NCBI GenBank assembly: GCA_021776335.1 | Contig: JAJFGB010000011.1 | Coordinates: 186,001 to 250,000 of the forward strand | Direction: 5' to 3' | DNA length: 64,000 bases | Source of the DNA: Hyphococcus sp. | Lineage (GTDB): Bacteria > Pseudomonadota > Alphaproteobacteria > Caulobacterales > Parvularculaceae | Shown: positions 46,858 to 55,630 of the stretch, piece by piece | How the letters are laid out: the number at the start of each line of letters is the position of its first letter | Numbering within the stretch: the first letter of the stretch is position 1 | Made by a program: the position numbers and the translations under genes | The notes under the pieces: model-generated | Databases searched by the model: none | Told to the model about the DNA's origin: nothing | Seen by the model: only the letters and a program-made list of their open reading frames with translations

Positions 46858-48035
46858 TGTGCGCCGCCCGTTGCCGGCGTCGTAATTCGTACGGTTTCTT
46901 CCGCCCTTCGCGCCATGACATTTGCGGTTCGCGCCCTGTCGATTGAGCCAGTGTAGAGAAACACAGAAAGACACGTAAACACTGCTAAAATACCCCACAT
47001 GGAAAGATAAGGAGAAAGCTCTCCTGCGCCCGCGACAACCCTACCCCATTCTTCCAGCAGTTCGTGATAAATGATCAATATTGCAACGCCGATTATCGGT
47101 TTGATATTTGATGAACCTCGACGGCTGGAGACCCCTGTGGCGACCGCCAGGATGGGCATGATCAGAAACGATAATGGATGAATGATCCGCCAATGAAATC
47201 CGGCGCGATATTTATTATAGAGAGGCGATGATTGCGGTGTTTCGGTGCGTAAGAATGCAACGACCTCGTTGAAAGTAGCTTCGCCCTCTTCGCCGCCGCG
47301 CGCCCGGAAGGCTCCAGTCGCTGGAAGATCAACTTCAAGATCGAAGGAATCGAAATCAAGGGCCTGAATGCGACTGCCTAGCGGATCGATTATTATCTGG
47401 CGGCCCTGTTCCAGCTTTAGCAATATTGAAGTGATCTCTGGTGTTGTGGAGATAGCGCCGTGCTTTGCGGTGATCGTCGTCTTGCCGCCGTCAAGGGTGC
47501 GGCGCTCTATAAAAATATCCGTCGCCTTGCGCGTTTCCTCATCTATTTCGCCAAGGCGAATTGTGACCTGATCCGAGATATCGATAAATTCGCCCGCGGG
47601 CACTTTGATTCCAAGCGCGCCACTCGTGACGTTAAAACGGATTTCCTGATATCGATATCCCGAGAAGGGTTGGATATAAGAAACCATCAAAAAATCGAGC
47701 GCCATCAGCACAACGACAAGCATATAAACCGGCCGCATCATGCGCCCGAATGACGCGCCGCTGGAACTAAATGCGTCCAGCTCACTTGAAAGTGAGAGGT
47801 TGCGAAAGGCAAGCATAATGCCGAGAAATGTGCCAAGTGGGAGCGCCAGGCTGAAATAGTGCGGAAGCAGATTAGCCAGCATCCGCCAGACGACGTCTAC
47901 AGGGCCTTGTTCGGCGAGCACAAAATCAAACAACCGCAACATTTGTTCCAGCAACAAAAGCATACCCGCAATGCAGAGCGCCAATATTAGAGGCGTGGCG
48001 ACGGCGCGCAGAATATAGCGGTCAACGAGATGCAT
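46854..48035 (-). CDS. lptF: LPS export ABC transporter permease LptF
   Basis: Partner permease of LptG. The start MHLVDRYILRAVATPLILAL and the segment HYFSLALPLGTFLGIMLAFR after the second helix, then LDAFSSSGASF, are typical of LptF. The periplasmic domain spans about residues 120-260, followed by three helices (HPLSFLIMPILAVATG). Starting at this ATG gives 393 residues; the longer open frame overlaps the neighbouring gene's 3' spacer and is not supported. Confidence 0.93.
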   Translation of the reverse strand: MHLVDRYILRAVATPLILALCIAGMLLLLEQMLRLFDFVLAEQGPVDVVWRMLANLLPHYFSLALPLGTFLGIMLAFRNLSLSSELDAFSSSGASFGRMMRPVYMLVVVLMALDFLMVSYIQPFSGYRYQEIRFNVTSGALGIKVPAGEFIDISDQVTIRLGEIDEETRKATDIFIERRTLDGGKTTITAKHGAISTTPEITSILLKLEQGRQIIIDPLGSRIQALDFDSFDLEVDLPATGAFRARGGEEGEATFNEVVAFLRTETPQSSPLYNKYRAGFHWRIIHPLSFLIMPILAVATGVSSRRGSSNIKPIIGVAILIIYHELLEEWGRVVAGAGELSPYLSMWGILAVFTCLSVFLYTGSIDRARTANVMARRAEETVRITTPATGGAQ

Positions 48036-48144
48036 GAACGGCGTTATATCCACCGGTTGGTTGGCGACGCGCCCGTCATCGCGACGGGTGAGTGCAGGTT
48101 CCCGCGTCTGTAGCGAATTCCGGGCCAATTCGAAAGGCGTTTGC

Positions 48145-49122
48145 TCAATTTTGCCGCTGAACAGCAGGTTTGTAGGAGGTCCGCGCCAAATGCACGGTGG
48201 CGAGAAACATGACGCCATTCGTAAGCTGGGAGAGACCGGCTTCGGCTACCAGCATTCCCGCGACGGCGGCTTCGGAGGCGCCAACGATTGGCGACAGGGT
48301 TAACGCGGCGCCGAGATAGACAATATCCTGATTTGGCAAAAACGGCACGCGGCTCAAAACCAGCTGGAGCGCGATAAATGTCATCCAAGCCATCAAGGGC
48401 GCTCCGGGCAAGGCCGAAGCATACATCGCCGCGTGCAGGAGGATGATCAGCAATTGGCGGCCGCCATGAACGCCGAGCAGTCGCGGCATGACGCCAACAG
48501 GCAGGGCGATCAATTTTTCGCGAAATACCATCACGGCGATCGACAATGTTCCCGCCGACAAAAAGGCCAACGAAAAGAGCCAGCCGGCCCCGGGGAAAGC
48601 GTCAAGGCCCGCCTGCAACCCTCCTGTCGCTGCAAGGGCGGCTACCAGCACGACCGTCGCAGCATTCGAAGCGAACGCGGACAGAATATTGTTGTCTTTC
48701 ACGCCCATCAAAATCTTCTTGTCGGGCAAATCCAGCCGCCGCCGCGCCCATTGGGTAAAAAACACCTCGCCGGAATAACCCATCACGGCAAAATTATAGA
48801 CGCGCTTTCGAATGAAGACGAAAAAATGGCGCACTAGCGGCTGGGCCCACACGATTTCGTAAATAGCGATTTCCGAAATTGGCAGCATCAAAAAGCGCAA
48901 GGCAAAAAAACCGTAAAACCAAGGAGAAGACGGCAGTGAGTCAAACACTTCCAGCCAGCCGACGCGGCTAAGCTTAAAGACGAGATAGATGACGATTGCG
49001 GCGAAGAGCGCGTATTGCAGGATTTTCAATCCGCGTTGCACGTCATTGCGCGTGCGCAAGGCGCGCCAGCTGTCTCTCAAATGAACCGATGTTTCGCGCC
49101 AATCGATCATGGGAAATGCCAT
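48145..49122 (-). CDS. Polytopic membrane protein, flippase-like (LPG synthase TM-type) fold
   Basis: A 325-residue protein with about eight membrane helices and a cytoplasmic N-terminus rich in charge. Its helix pattern and the final segment SRVPFLPNQDIVYLGAALTL and ASEAAVAGMLVAEAGL resemble the lysylphosphatidylglycerol-synthase-type membrane domain, often found with glycosyltransferases. I cannot confirm the family from motifs alone. It lies next to three glycosyltransferase genes and upstream of lptF, so a part in glycolipid or glycan transfer is plausible. Confidence 0.6.
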   Translation of the reverse strand: MAFPMIDWRETSVHLRDSWRALRTRNDVQRGLKILQYALFAAIVIYLVFKLSRVGWLEVFDSLPSSPWFYGFFALRFLMLPISEIAIYEIVWAQPLVRHFFVFIRKRVYNFAVMGYSGEVFFTQWARRRLDLPDKKILMGVKDNNILSAFASNAATVVLVAALAATGGLQAGLDAFPGAGWLFSLAFLSAGTLSIAVMVFREKLIALPVGVMPRLLGVHGGRQLLIILLHAAMYASALPGAPLMAWMTFIALQLVLSRVPFLPNQDIVYLGAALTLSPIVGASEAAVAGMLVAEAGLSQLTNGVMFLATVHLARTSYKPAVQRQN

Positions 49123-49193
49123 TTCTTTTCTTCGCTGCGCCGGTTACATGAACGCAGTCGCCCATTTAAGCTTGGAAACGGCCGCATGTCGTC

Positions 49194-50048
49194 ATGAGGG
49201 ATTACAGAACAGAGCCAATGGCAGCAATCCCAAAGACTGGCGTCACGCAAGATAGCGAGCGCTGGAGTGTGGTTATCCCGGCCTACAATGAGGAGCAATA
49301 TCTCGCCGAGACCCTGGCGTCGATTGCTGTGCAGACAATCAGCGATACGGTTGTGATCCTTGTGGATAACGGCTCGAGCGATGATACGGCTGCGGTGATG
49401 AAGGGATTTGTGCGCGGTCATCCGGATCGAAAAATTGTCATCCTTTCTGACTTGCGGCCGGGCAAGATCAACGCCCTTGAAACCGGCATCGCGGCTGTCG
49501 AAACTGAATTTGTCGCCCTGTGTGATGCGGATACGATTTACCCGCCGCATTATCTTGAGCGCGCGGAGGCGATGTTTGGAGCGGCCGGAAGTGATGTCGT
49601 GGCGGCGTTCGCTTTTGGCATTTACAGTGACGCGAGCCCCTTTGGCGCCTGGTTCACCAAGACAAAAGGCGCAATCGTTGCTGCGCTTTGGCCGAAGCAA
49701 GGCCACACTGGCGGATATGGACACACATTTAAGACAGCGGCGTTGCGAAAGGCTGGCGGTTACTCCGCCGAACTCTGGCCGTTTATGGTTGCGGATCATG
49801 AAGTGGTCAATCGGATCGTCAAGCAGGGCGCTCTCGCCTATCGTCGGGATCATTGGTGCCTAACATCATCGCGTCGCTCGGGTCGCGGTAATGTCGATTG
49901 GAAATTCCACGAGCGGTTGCTGTACAATTTGACGCCCGCCGCAAAAAAAGACTGGCTGTTTTATGACTATCTGCGCCCACGCTTTGAAGCGCGCAAATTC
50001 TTTAACGCGAATTTGCGACGGCGCGACTGGGAGCCTCCTGAAGCTTAG
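49194..50048 (+). CDS. Family 2 glycosyltransferase
   Basis: GT-A fold transferase. WSVVIPAYNEEQYLAETLAS is the nucleotide-sugar binding start, VDNGSSDDTAAVM follows, and LCDADTIYPPHYLE holds the metal-binding DxD-like triad. There is no membrane helix at the C-terminus, so it is probably a soluble or peripheral enzyme. A second ATG eight codons in is also possible. Donor and acceptor are unknown. It converges with the next glycosyltransferase, overlapping by 47 nt. Confidence 0.88.
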   Translation: MRDYRTEPMAAIPKTGVTQDSERWSVVIPAYNEEQYLAETLASIAVQTISDTVVILVDNGSSDDTAAVMKGFVRGHPDRKIVILSDLRPGKINALETGIAAVETEFVALCDADTIYPPHYLERAEAMFGAAGSDVVAAFAFGIYSDASPFGAWFTKTKGAIVAALWPKQGHTGGYGHTFKTAALRKAGGYSAELWPFMVADHEVVNRIVKQGALAYRRDHWCLTSSRRSGRGNVDWKFHERLLYNLTPAAKKDWLFYDYLRPRFEARKFFNANLRRRDWEPPEA

Positions 50049-51234
50049 GTTCGGCGATGCGCTGGCGCTTACCTTTTTGAGCGGCCAGCGATTGATATGT
50101 CGTAAAAAGAGAATCGAAGTGATCATCCGGCGTTCCAACACGGCGAGAACCCGCACGTGCAGCAAGGGCGAGCTCGTTGCGGTCACGTGCAACGATGCGA
50201 TGCAACGCAGCTGTTAATGCCCCCGCATCGCCGGCCCGATAGGCTTCACCATAAGTTGGATGGGTCAGGTCCGCCGCACCGCCAATATGCGGTGTGACAA
50301 GGGGCAAGCCGGAGTTCAGCGCTTCTGCGACAACGAGGCCAAATGTTTCGGCCGCACCGCCATGCACCATGTAATCCGCGCTGGCGATATGGTGCGATAG
50401 ATCGCTGCGATCATTGATTTGCCCCGCGATGACAATATTTTGATGTCGACGCGCTTTTTTCTCAACCCAATTTCGCGTTGGGCCGTCACCAATTATATAA
50501 AGTCCGGCGGTGCGTGAGTTTGTGAATTTAGCAAAAGCGTCAATGACAACACCAAGGCGTTTTTCGGGGTGATGGCGGCTGATGGCGATAAACAGCGGCG
50601 CTGTTTCATCCGTTATGCCACACGCCGAGAGCATGTCTTTGCGAATATCGCAGCGGCGATTGGAGGGTGAGAAAAGAGACTTGTCGACGCCGAAAGGCGC
50701 GGCGATTGGCCGGCGCAGTCCAAAGCCTTCGAGGCGGCTCGCCAGCCATTCGCCGCTTACCATGGTGGCGTCGTAGCGTCGGGAAAGCTTTCGCATATAG
50801 GCCCAGAACCAAAAGCAAAATTGATCAACACGGCGTTCGGATAAAAAGGGCGACAAAAAAGTATGCGGGTAAACAGCGACAGGGTCTTGGTGCATTATCA
50901 GGGCTTTCGCGGCGTTGCCGCGCCAGCCGGATGCAATCCACCCGCCGCGCCAGGTTGACGAGCCTTCGATAATGTCAGGCCGTATCTCGTCGAGCAGTTG
51001 GTGCACTGGCGCCGAATTCCAAAACATGTGGTAGCGTGGATCTGGCGGCAGCGCAGGAGACTGCACCCAGATTATTTCGCCGCCGCGAACTTTTTCGCGG
51101 CGGTCCGCTGGGCCCGGCGCAATGATCGTGGTGTCCCAGCCGAGTGCTGCCGAGGCGTCGAGTTTTTGGTGAACATAGGTCCTCACGCCGCCGCCAAGGT
51201 CGCTGTAAAACTCGTTTATATCAACTAATTTCAT
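50002..51234 (-). CDS. Family 4 (GT1-type) glycosyltransferase
   Basis: GT-B fold. The N-terminal domain begins MKLVDINEFYSDLGGGVRTY, with the glycine loop, and the C-terminal domain carries LFIAISRHHPEKRLGVVIDA, YIIGDGPTRNWVEKKA and the nucleotide-sugar motif HGGAAETFGLVVAEALNSG (E-x7-E). The ATG chosen gives 410 residues. The C-terminus is extended by a basic tail. It lies downstream of another GT4 gene in the same direction, with a perfect hairpin between them. Confidence 0.88.
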   Translation of the reverse strand: MKLVDINEFYSDLGGGVRTYVHQKLDASAALGWDTTIIAPGPADRREKVRGGEIIWVQSPALPPDPRYHMFWNSAPVHQLLDEIRPDIIEGSSTWRGGWIASGWRGNAAKALIMHQDPVAVYPHTFLSPFLSERRVDQFCFWFWAYMRKLSRRYDATMVSGEWLASRLEGFGLRRPIAAPFGVDKSLFSPSNRRCDIRKDMLSACGITDETAPLFIAISRHHPEKRLGVVIDAFAKFTNSRTAGLYIIGDGPTRNWVEKKARRHQNIVIAGQINDRSDLSHHIASADYMVHGGAAETFGLVVAEALNSGLPLVTPHIGGAADLTHPTYGEAYRAGDAGALTAALHRIVARDRNELALAARAGSRRVGTPDDHFDSLFTTYQSLAAQKGKRQRIAEPKLQEAPSRAVANSR

Positions 51235-51273
51235 TTTTGCTCTACTGGTTTTAGCGACAGTGTTACATTTACG

Positions 51274-51297
51274 CGGCATACGGATTACCGTATGCCG
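51274..51297. repeat. Perfect 10-bp hairpin between two glycosyltransferase genes
   Basis: CGGCATACGG and CCGTATGCCG pair perfectly around ATTA. There is no T-run on the strand on which the genes are read, so it is not a standard terminator. It may be an operator or an RNA processing or stability element between the two coding regions. Confidence 0.5.
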
Positions 51298-51329
51298 ACG
51301 CTAATTTTCGGTTAAGAATATTGTTTGCT

Positions 51330-52562
51330 TTAAGTGTCGCTTACAGCTGTGTCGTATGCCTCAACTGCTTCCAAATAATTACCCAACAAGTTCAAAAGAA
51401 TGACGCGCCACGAAAAGTCGAGACTGCGCTTGCGCGCCGACATCCCTAACGCAACCCTGCAATTAGGATCTAATTTAAGACGTTCAAGGGCCGGTTGGAA
51501 ATCACGGCTTGTCGGATTCGCTAACAATCCCGTGACCTCGTGTTCAACTAATGACGTACTGCCCGCAGCCTTTGCGCATAACGGCGTTGTTGCGCAGGCC
51601 ATTGCCTCTAACGTTACGTTTCCAAATGTTTCAGTGATGCTCGGGTTAAAAAAGATGTCGGCGCTGGCATAAGCGCGCGCCAGCTCTTCGCCTTTCAGGT
51701 AGCCCGTAAAATGCGCGTCCGGCATCGCCTTTTCGAAACGCTCGCGCTCTGGCCCCTCGCCGACAATCAACGCCTTGACGCCGTCGACCCGTGAGACGGT
51801 TTCGACAAAGACATCAATGCCTTTTTCAAGAACCAGGCGGCCGACGAACACCACCACGGTGTCGTCGTCGGAAAATCCGAGAGAACGCCGCCAGGCCAGG
51901 TCTCTTTTGTCAGGATTAAACAGAACACTGTCGACGCCACGCGCCCATAGTCTGATGTCGTGGCCGATGCCGTCTTCGCGTAGTTCGTCAGCCATGCTCT
52001 GGGACGGCGGATAGACATGTTCGCAACGAGCGTAGAAGTGCCGCATGTAATTAGTCAGGTATTTTTCCAGCCATTTGGCGCCGTAATAGCGGGGATAGGT
52101 GTCGAACCGCGTATGAAAGGATGCGACGGCGGGGATGGCCTTTTTCCGAGCATACCGCAGCGCCGCGTAGCCCAATAGATCCGGCGCTGATAAATGAATG
52201 AGGTCGGGCTTAAACGTGTCTAGTTTCTTGCGGATGCCGCCTGACATGCCGAGGGCGAGGCGATATTCACCGCGGCCGGGAACAGCGATCGAAGGCGCTG
52301 AAATCAGCGTGCCTGTATGTTCGAAGGCTGGTTTTTTCACTGTTGGCGCGAAGACAAGCACCTCATGGCCCTCTTCCTCCAGAAAGCCGACCAGAGTATT
52401 GAGCGCTTTTACCGGTCCGTCCACGACATAATTATAATTGCCGGAAAATAAGGCGATGCGAAGCTTTCGACCTGGCGCCTGTTTGGTTGGCGATTGTGGT
52501 GTGTTGTTCACAGAGTTTTCTATTGCGATCCTCTTGCGCGCGGCCATCGAGTGATGTCGCAC
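51330..52562 (-). CDS. Family 4 glycosyltransferase, MgtA-like
   Basis: GT-B transferase similar in motif layout to alpha-mannosyl- and glucosyl-diacylglycerol synthases: LRIALFSGNYNYVVDGPVKA at the start, ASFHTRFDTYPRYYG, GVDSVLFNP, VVVFVGRLVLEKGIDVFVE and SITETFGNVTLEAMAC with the E-x7-E motif. Some 30 disordered basic residues precede the domain. The start is a GTG; an ATG five codons on is an alternative, and neither has a strong ribosome site. Lipid glycosylation is a reasonable guess given the neighbours, but no more than that. Confidence 0.87.
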   Translation of the reverse strand: MRHHSMAARKRIAIENSVNNTPQSPTKQAPGRKLRIALFSGNYNYVVDGPVKALNTLVGFLEEEGHEVLVFAPTVKKPAFEHTGTLISAPSIAVPGRGEYRLALGMSGGIRKKLDTFKPDLIHLSAPDLLGYAALRYARKKAIPAVASFHTRFDTYPRYYGAKWLEKYLTNYMRHFYARCEHVYPPSQSMADELREDGIGHDIRLWARGVDSVLFNPDKRDLAWRRSLGFSDDDTVVVFVGRLVLEKGIDVFVETVSRVDGVKALIVGEGPERERFEKAMPDAHFTGYLKGEELARAYASADIFFNPSITETFGNVTLEAMACATTPLCAKAAGSTSLVEHEVTGLLANPTSRDFQPALERLKLDPNCRVALGMSARKRSLDFSWRVILLNLLGNYLEAVEAYDTAVSDT

Positions 52563-52659
52563 CCTTTAAAAATACTGAGTTCAATCATCGCGGCTGTTCA
52601 CCTGCAGGAGATCGCGGCGCACGCCTGACAAAAATTGTGTCTGCATTGTTAAACTTACT

Positions 52660-53604
52660 TCATTTTTCCAGGCGCCCTTCAATCCAGTCCCAGAAAAGAG
52701 CGGAAATGTCGGCGCCGCCGAAATTGCGAACTTCCTGAACGCCGGTGGGTGACGTCACGTTGATTTCAGTGAGGCATTCTCCGATGACATCAATACCAGC
52801 AAAGACCAGCCCGCGCGCCGACAGGATTGGCCCGATCCGGTCGCAAATTTCCTGGTCACGCGTACTCATTTCCACAGCTTCGGCGCGTCCGCCCACATGC
52901 ATATTGGATCTTGTTTCACCCGCCGCAGGCACTCTGTTGATGGCGCCGACCGCCTCGCCATCAAGCAAGATGATGCGCTTGTCGCCCTCGGTGACTGCAG
53001 GCAGGAATTTCTGTGCAATAATTGGCTCACGGAAGATCTGCTCAAACAGTTCCAGGAGCGCGTTGAAATTGCCGTCATCGGGCTTCATCCGGAAAACGCC
53101 GGCGCCGCCATTGCCGTAGAGCGGTTTCAAAATCATGTCGCCGTGAGCTTGTCGAAATTCTCTGACTGCGGAGATGTCGCTCGTAATAAGTGTCGGTGGC
53201 GTCAAGTCCTGAAACTCGGTGACAAATAATTTTTCCGGCGCATCGCGGATGGCGCGTGGATCGTTGAGGACCATGACATCGGGCTGCAACCGCTCCAGAA
53301 TTTGAGCGGCTGTAATATATGCCATGTCAAAAGGCGGATCCTGACGAATTAGAACTACATCGACATGATGCAGGTTGATTAATTCGGCATCTGCCAGCTT
53401 CGCGTGTTCGTTTTGTTTGCGCTGAATGTCTTCAATGCGCTGAGCGCGCGCACTGACAACACCAGCATTCAATTGAAGGGTCGAGGGCGCATAGACCCAG
53501 ATTTCATGGCCGCGCCCATGGGCTTCAAGCGCCATGTCGAATGTCGTGTCAGCATTTACGTCCACTGACCCGATCGGGTCCATTTGGATCGCGACTTTCA
53601 GCAT
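52660..53604 (-). CDS. gshB: Glutathione synthase
   Basis: Joins glycine to gamma-glutamylcysteine with ATP. The start LKVAIQMDPIGSVDVNADTT is diagnostic, and the ATP-grasp domain shows DMILKPLYGNGGAGVFRM, LPAVTEGDKRIILLDGEAVG and FAGIDVIGECLTEINVTSPT. At 314 residues it is full length. The usual alphaproteobacterial partners yraN and rsmI lie just upstream, with a BON lipoprotein between. Confidence 0.97.
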   Translation of the reverse strand: MLKVAIQMDPIGSVDVNADTTFDMALEAHGRGHEIWVYAPSTLQLNAGVVSARAQRIEDIQRKQNEHAKLADAELINLHHVDVVLIRQDPPFDMAYITAAQILERLQPDVMVLNDPRAIRDAPEKLFVTEFQDLTPPTLITSDISAVREFRQAHGDMILKPLYGNGGAGVFRMKPDDGNFNALLELFEQIFREPIIAQKFLPAVTEGDKRIILLDGEAVGAINRVPAAGETRSNMHVGGRAEAVEMSTRDQEICDRIGPILSARGLVFAGIDVIGECLTEINVTSPTGVQEVRNFGGADISALFWDWIEGRLEK

Positions 53605-53627
53605 TATTCCACCGCCAGTTTGTTGGT

Positions 53628-54173
53628 CTATCTAATCGGGCTCACATTGCGCAGGGTTGCATAGCTGACGACTTTTTTCACGCCCGAAATGGATCGCGCC
53701 AAATTATTCGCATGGTCGATTTCGATCTGCGTGCTCGCCGAGCCGATAAGATAAACAATAGCGCCTGAAACGGCGATCTTGTAGTTTCCGCTGACCACCT
53801 CGTCGCTTGCGATCATTCGTGCGCGCAGGGTCTGATCAATGCGCGTGTCTTCGAAGCCTTGCCCAAAGGGCGTTCGATCACCCACAAAAATCTCATCGAT
53901 AATTTGTACGACGCCATCAGATTTCCAGGCGTTCTCGATAAGTTTCTTGCGGCCGTCATCGGACCGCATAGTACCAGTTAAAAGAAGCCGACCTTCATAG
54001 ACAGTGATATCGATATCGGAATAATCATGGCTTCGATCGACAAAAAGAACGCCTTTGAGATCTGCATTTGCAGACAAATCGCTGACGCTCTTGTCCAGTG
54101 ATCGGCTCGATGCGCAGCCAGCAAACACGAGTGCCGCCGCGACAAATACGATGCGCATGGGAATCGAAATCAT
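53628..54173 (-). CDS. BON-domain lipoprotein
   Basis: A signal peptide ends in the lipobox VFAGC, so the mature protein should be a lipoprotein of the envelope. Two BON domains follow (about residues 38-110 and 110-175), with DITVYEGRLLLTGTMRSDDG in the first and KIAVSGAIVYLIGSAS in the second. This layout matches DolP (YraP), which supports outer membrane integrity. The start at MISIPMRIV has GGAGAGAG upstream; an ATG five codons later is also possible. Location near yraN and rsmI matches the DolP locus of other bacteria. Confidence 0.88.
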   Translation of the reverse strand: MISIPMRIVFVAAALVFAGCASSRSLDKSVSDLSANADLKGVLFVDRSHDYSDIDITVYEGRLLLTGTMRSDDGRKKLIENAWKSDGVVQIIDEIFVGDRTPFGQGFEDTRIDQTLRARMIASDEVVSGNYKIAVSGAIVYLIGSASTQIEIDHANNLARSISGVKKVVSYATLRNVSPIR

Positions 54174-54268
54174 AAACTCTCTCCGCTGATGGGGTCGGCA
54201 ACTGAAATTAGCGCTTTTTCTTGCGCTGTTTTGAGCGTGATGAAAACATCCATTGCGTTACTTTTCGG

Positions 54269-54646
54269 CTATTCGCCGTCGCGCCATGCGTTGGCGATAT
54301 GGCGAATGCGCCATCCGGCGACGGCAATGATATCGTATCGAACCTCGCAATCTGCAAGTCCGCGATGGCGGGCAATGTACATGGCAGCGGCGGCGGAGAT
54401 GCGCCGGCGCGCTTTGGCGGTCACTGCCATTAGGGCCGTATCCGTCTTGGCGCGAGCCTTGACCTCGACAAAAGCAATCAACTTCCCCCTTCGCGCGACA
54501 AGATCAATCTCTCCGCCAGGTGTTTTCTCTCTGGACGCGAGGATGGAAAAGCCATTTAGCCGCAGCCATTGGGCGGCAATCCATTCCGACCGACGACCGC
54601 TTTTCTCGGCGCGGCGGCGGGCGACGGTGTCGGGGCGCTTATTCAT
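54269..54646 (-). CDS. yraN: YraN-family endonuclease-like protein (UPF0102)
   Basis: A 125-residue protein with a Holliday-junction-resolvase-like PD-(D/E)XK fold. The core GGEIDLVARRGKLIAFVEVKARA shows the acidic and EVK residues. The function of the family is not settled. Its ATG overlaps the rsmI stop as ATGA, so the two are translated together. A 95-nt gap follows before the BON lipoprotein start. Confidence 0.9.
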   Translation of the reverse strand: MNKRPDTVARRRAEKSGRRSEWIAAQWLRLNGFSILASREKTPGGEIDLVARRGKLIAFVEVKARAKTDTALMAVTAKARRRISAAAAMYIARHRGLADCEVRYDIIAVAGWRIRHIANAWRDGE

Positions 54647-55497
54647 TCTTTCAGGAAAAGCGCGCGGCTGTATGCGTCATTGCGCGACACGCCAAGTTCT
54701 GCGACGGCTTTGGCGGCTGCTTTTTTGACCGTTGTTTCCCGTAAGGCGACTTTAAGAAAATCATCGAGCTGTTCCGTCGACACGGAGATCTTCTCCGGCG
54801 GGAAAACGATGATAACAATTTCGCCTTTGGGCGCTGCCAACGCATAGCGGGCCGCGAGTTCACTCAGTTTTCCGTCACGAAACTCCTCATGCATCTTTGT
54901 TAGTTCGCGAGCGACCAGCGCTTGCCGGTCGCCGAGCGCAGTGATCATCGCAGTGAGGCTGGCGGCAAGTCGTGGCGCCGTTTCGTAAAAAATCAACGAT
55001 GCGTTGATGCCAGCAAGCGCCTTCAGGGCCTTATCCCGGGCGCCGCTCTTGGCGGGCAGAAATCCCGCAAAGAAAAATTGGTCACTTGGCGCGCCAGCAG
55101 CGGAAAGAGCTGCAATCGCAGCGGCAGGCCCGGGAATTGGGAACACCGCAATCTCCGCGTCGCGCGCATCACGCACCAACTTAAAACCCGGATCGGAGAT
55201 CAGCGGCGTTCCGGCGTCGGAAACGAGGCAGATCACAGCCCCATTCTTCAACCGCTCAATAATGCCAGGCCGGACGTGTGCAGCATTGTGATCGTGATAC
55301 GGCGTGCGGGGTGTCTTGATGTCGTAGGCAGCACACAATTTGGCCGTTTGTCTTGTGTCTTCACACAAGATGAGATCGGCAGCTTTCAGCATTTCCACGG
55401 CGCGGTATGTGATGTCGCCAAGATTGCCGATAGGCGTGGCGGTCACATAAAGGCCCGGTTCCTGTGTCAGGTTCTGTTTTGGCCCGGTCTTGGTCAT
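54643..55497 (-). CDS. rsmI: 16S rRNA (cytidine(1402)-2'-O)-methyltransferase
   Basis: Methylates the ribose of C1402 in 16S rRNA. GLYVTATPIGNLGDITYRAV is the family start, followed by LILCEDTRQTAKLCAAY and CLVSDAGTPLISDPGFKLV and VFPIPGPAAAIAALSAAG. At 284 residues it is full length. It is divergent from the LpoA-like gene, the usual arrangement in Gram-negative bacteria. Confidence 0.97.
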   Translation of the reverse strand: MTKTGPKQNLTQEPGLYVTATPIGNLGDITYRAVEMLKAADLILCEDTRQTAKLCAAYDIKTPRTPYHDHNAAHVRPGIIERLKNGAVICLVSDAGTPLISDPGFKLVRDARDAEIAVFPIPGPAAAIAALSAAGAPSDQFFFAGFLPAKSGARDKALKALAGINASLIFYETAPRLAASLTAMITALGDRQALVARELTKMHEEFRDGKLSELAARYALAAPKGEIVIIVFPPEKISVSTEQLDDFLKVALRETTVKKAAAKAVAELGVSRNDAYSRALFLKE

Positions 55498-55630
55498 AGG
55501 CAGAACGCATGGCGTTACAGGACCTTCACGTCAATTGTGCGGCGGCAAGGGCGTCTTGGCCGGCATGTGTGTTTACGCCGACGGCGGTGGGCGGTAGTCT
55601 CGCCGCCGATTGTTGCGGAAGGGACGAGTG

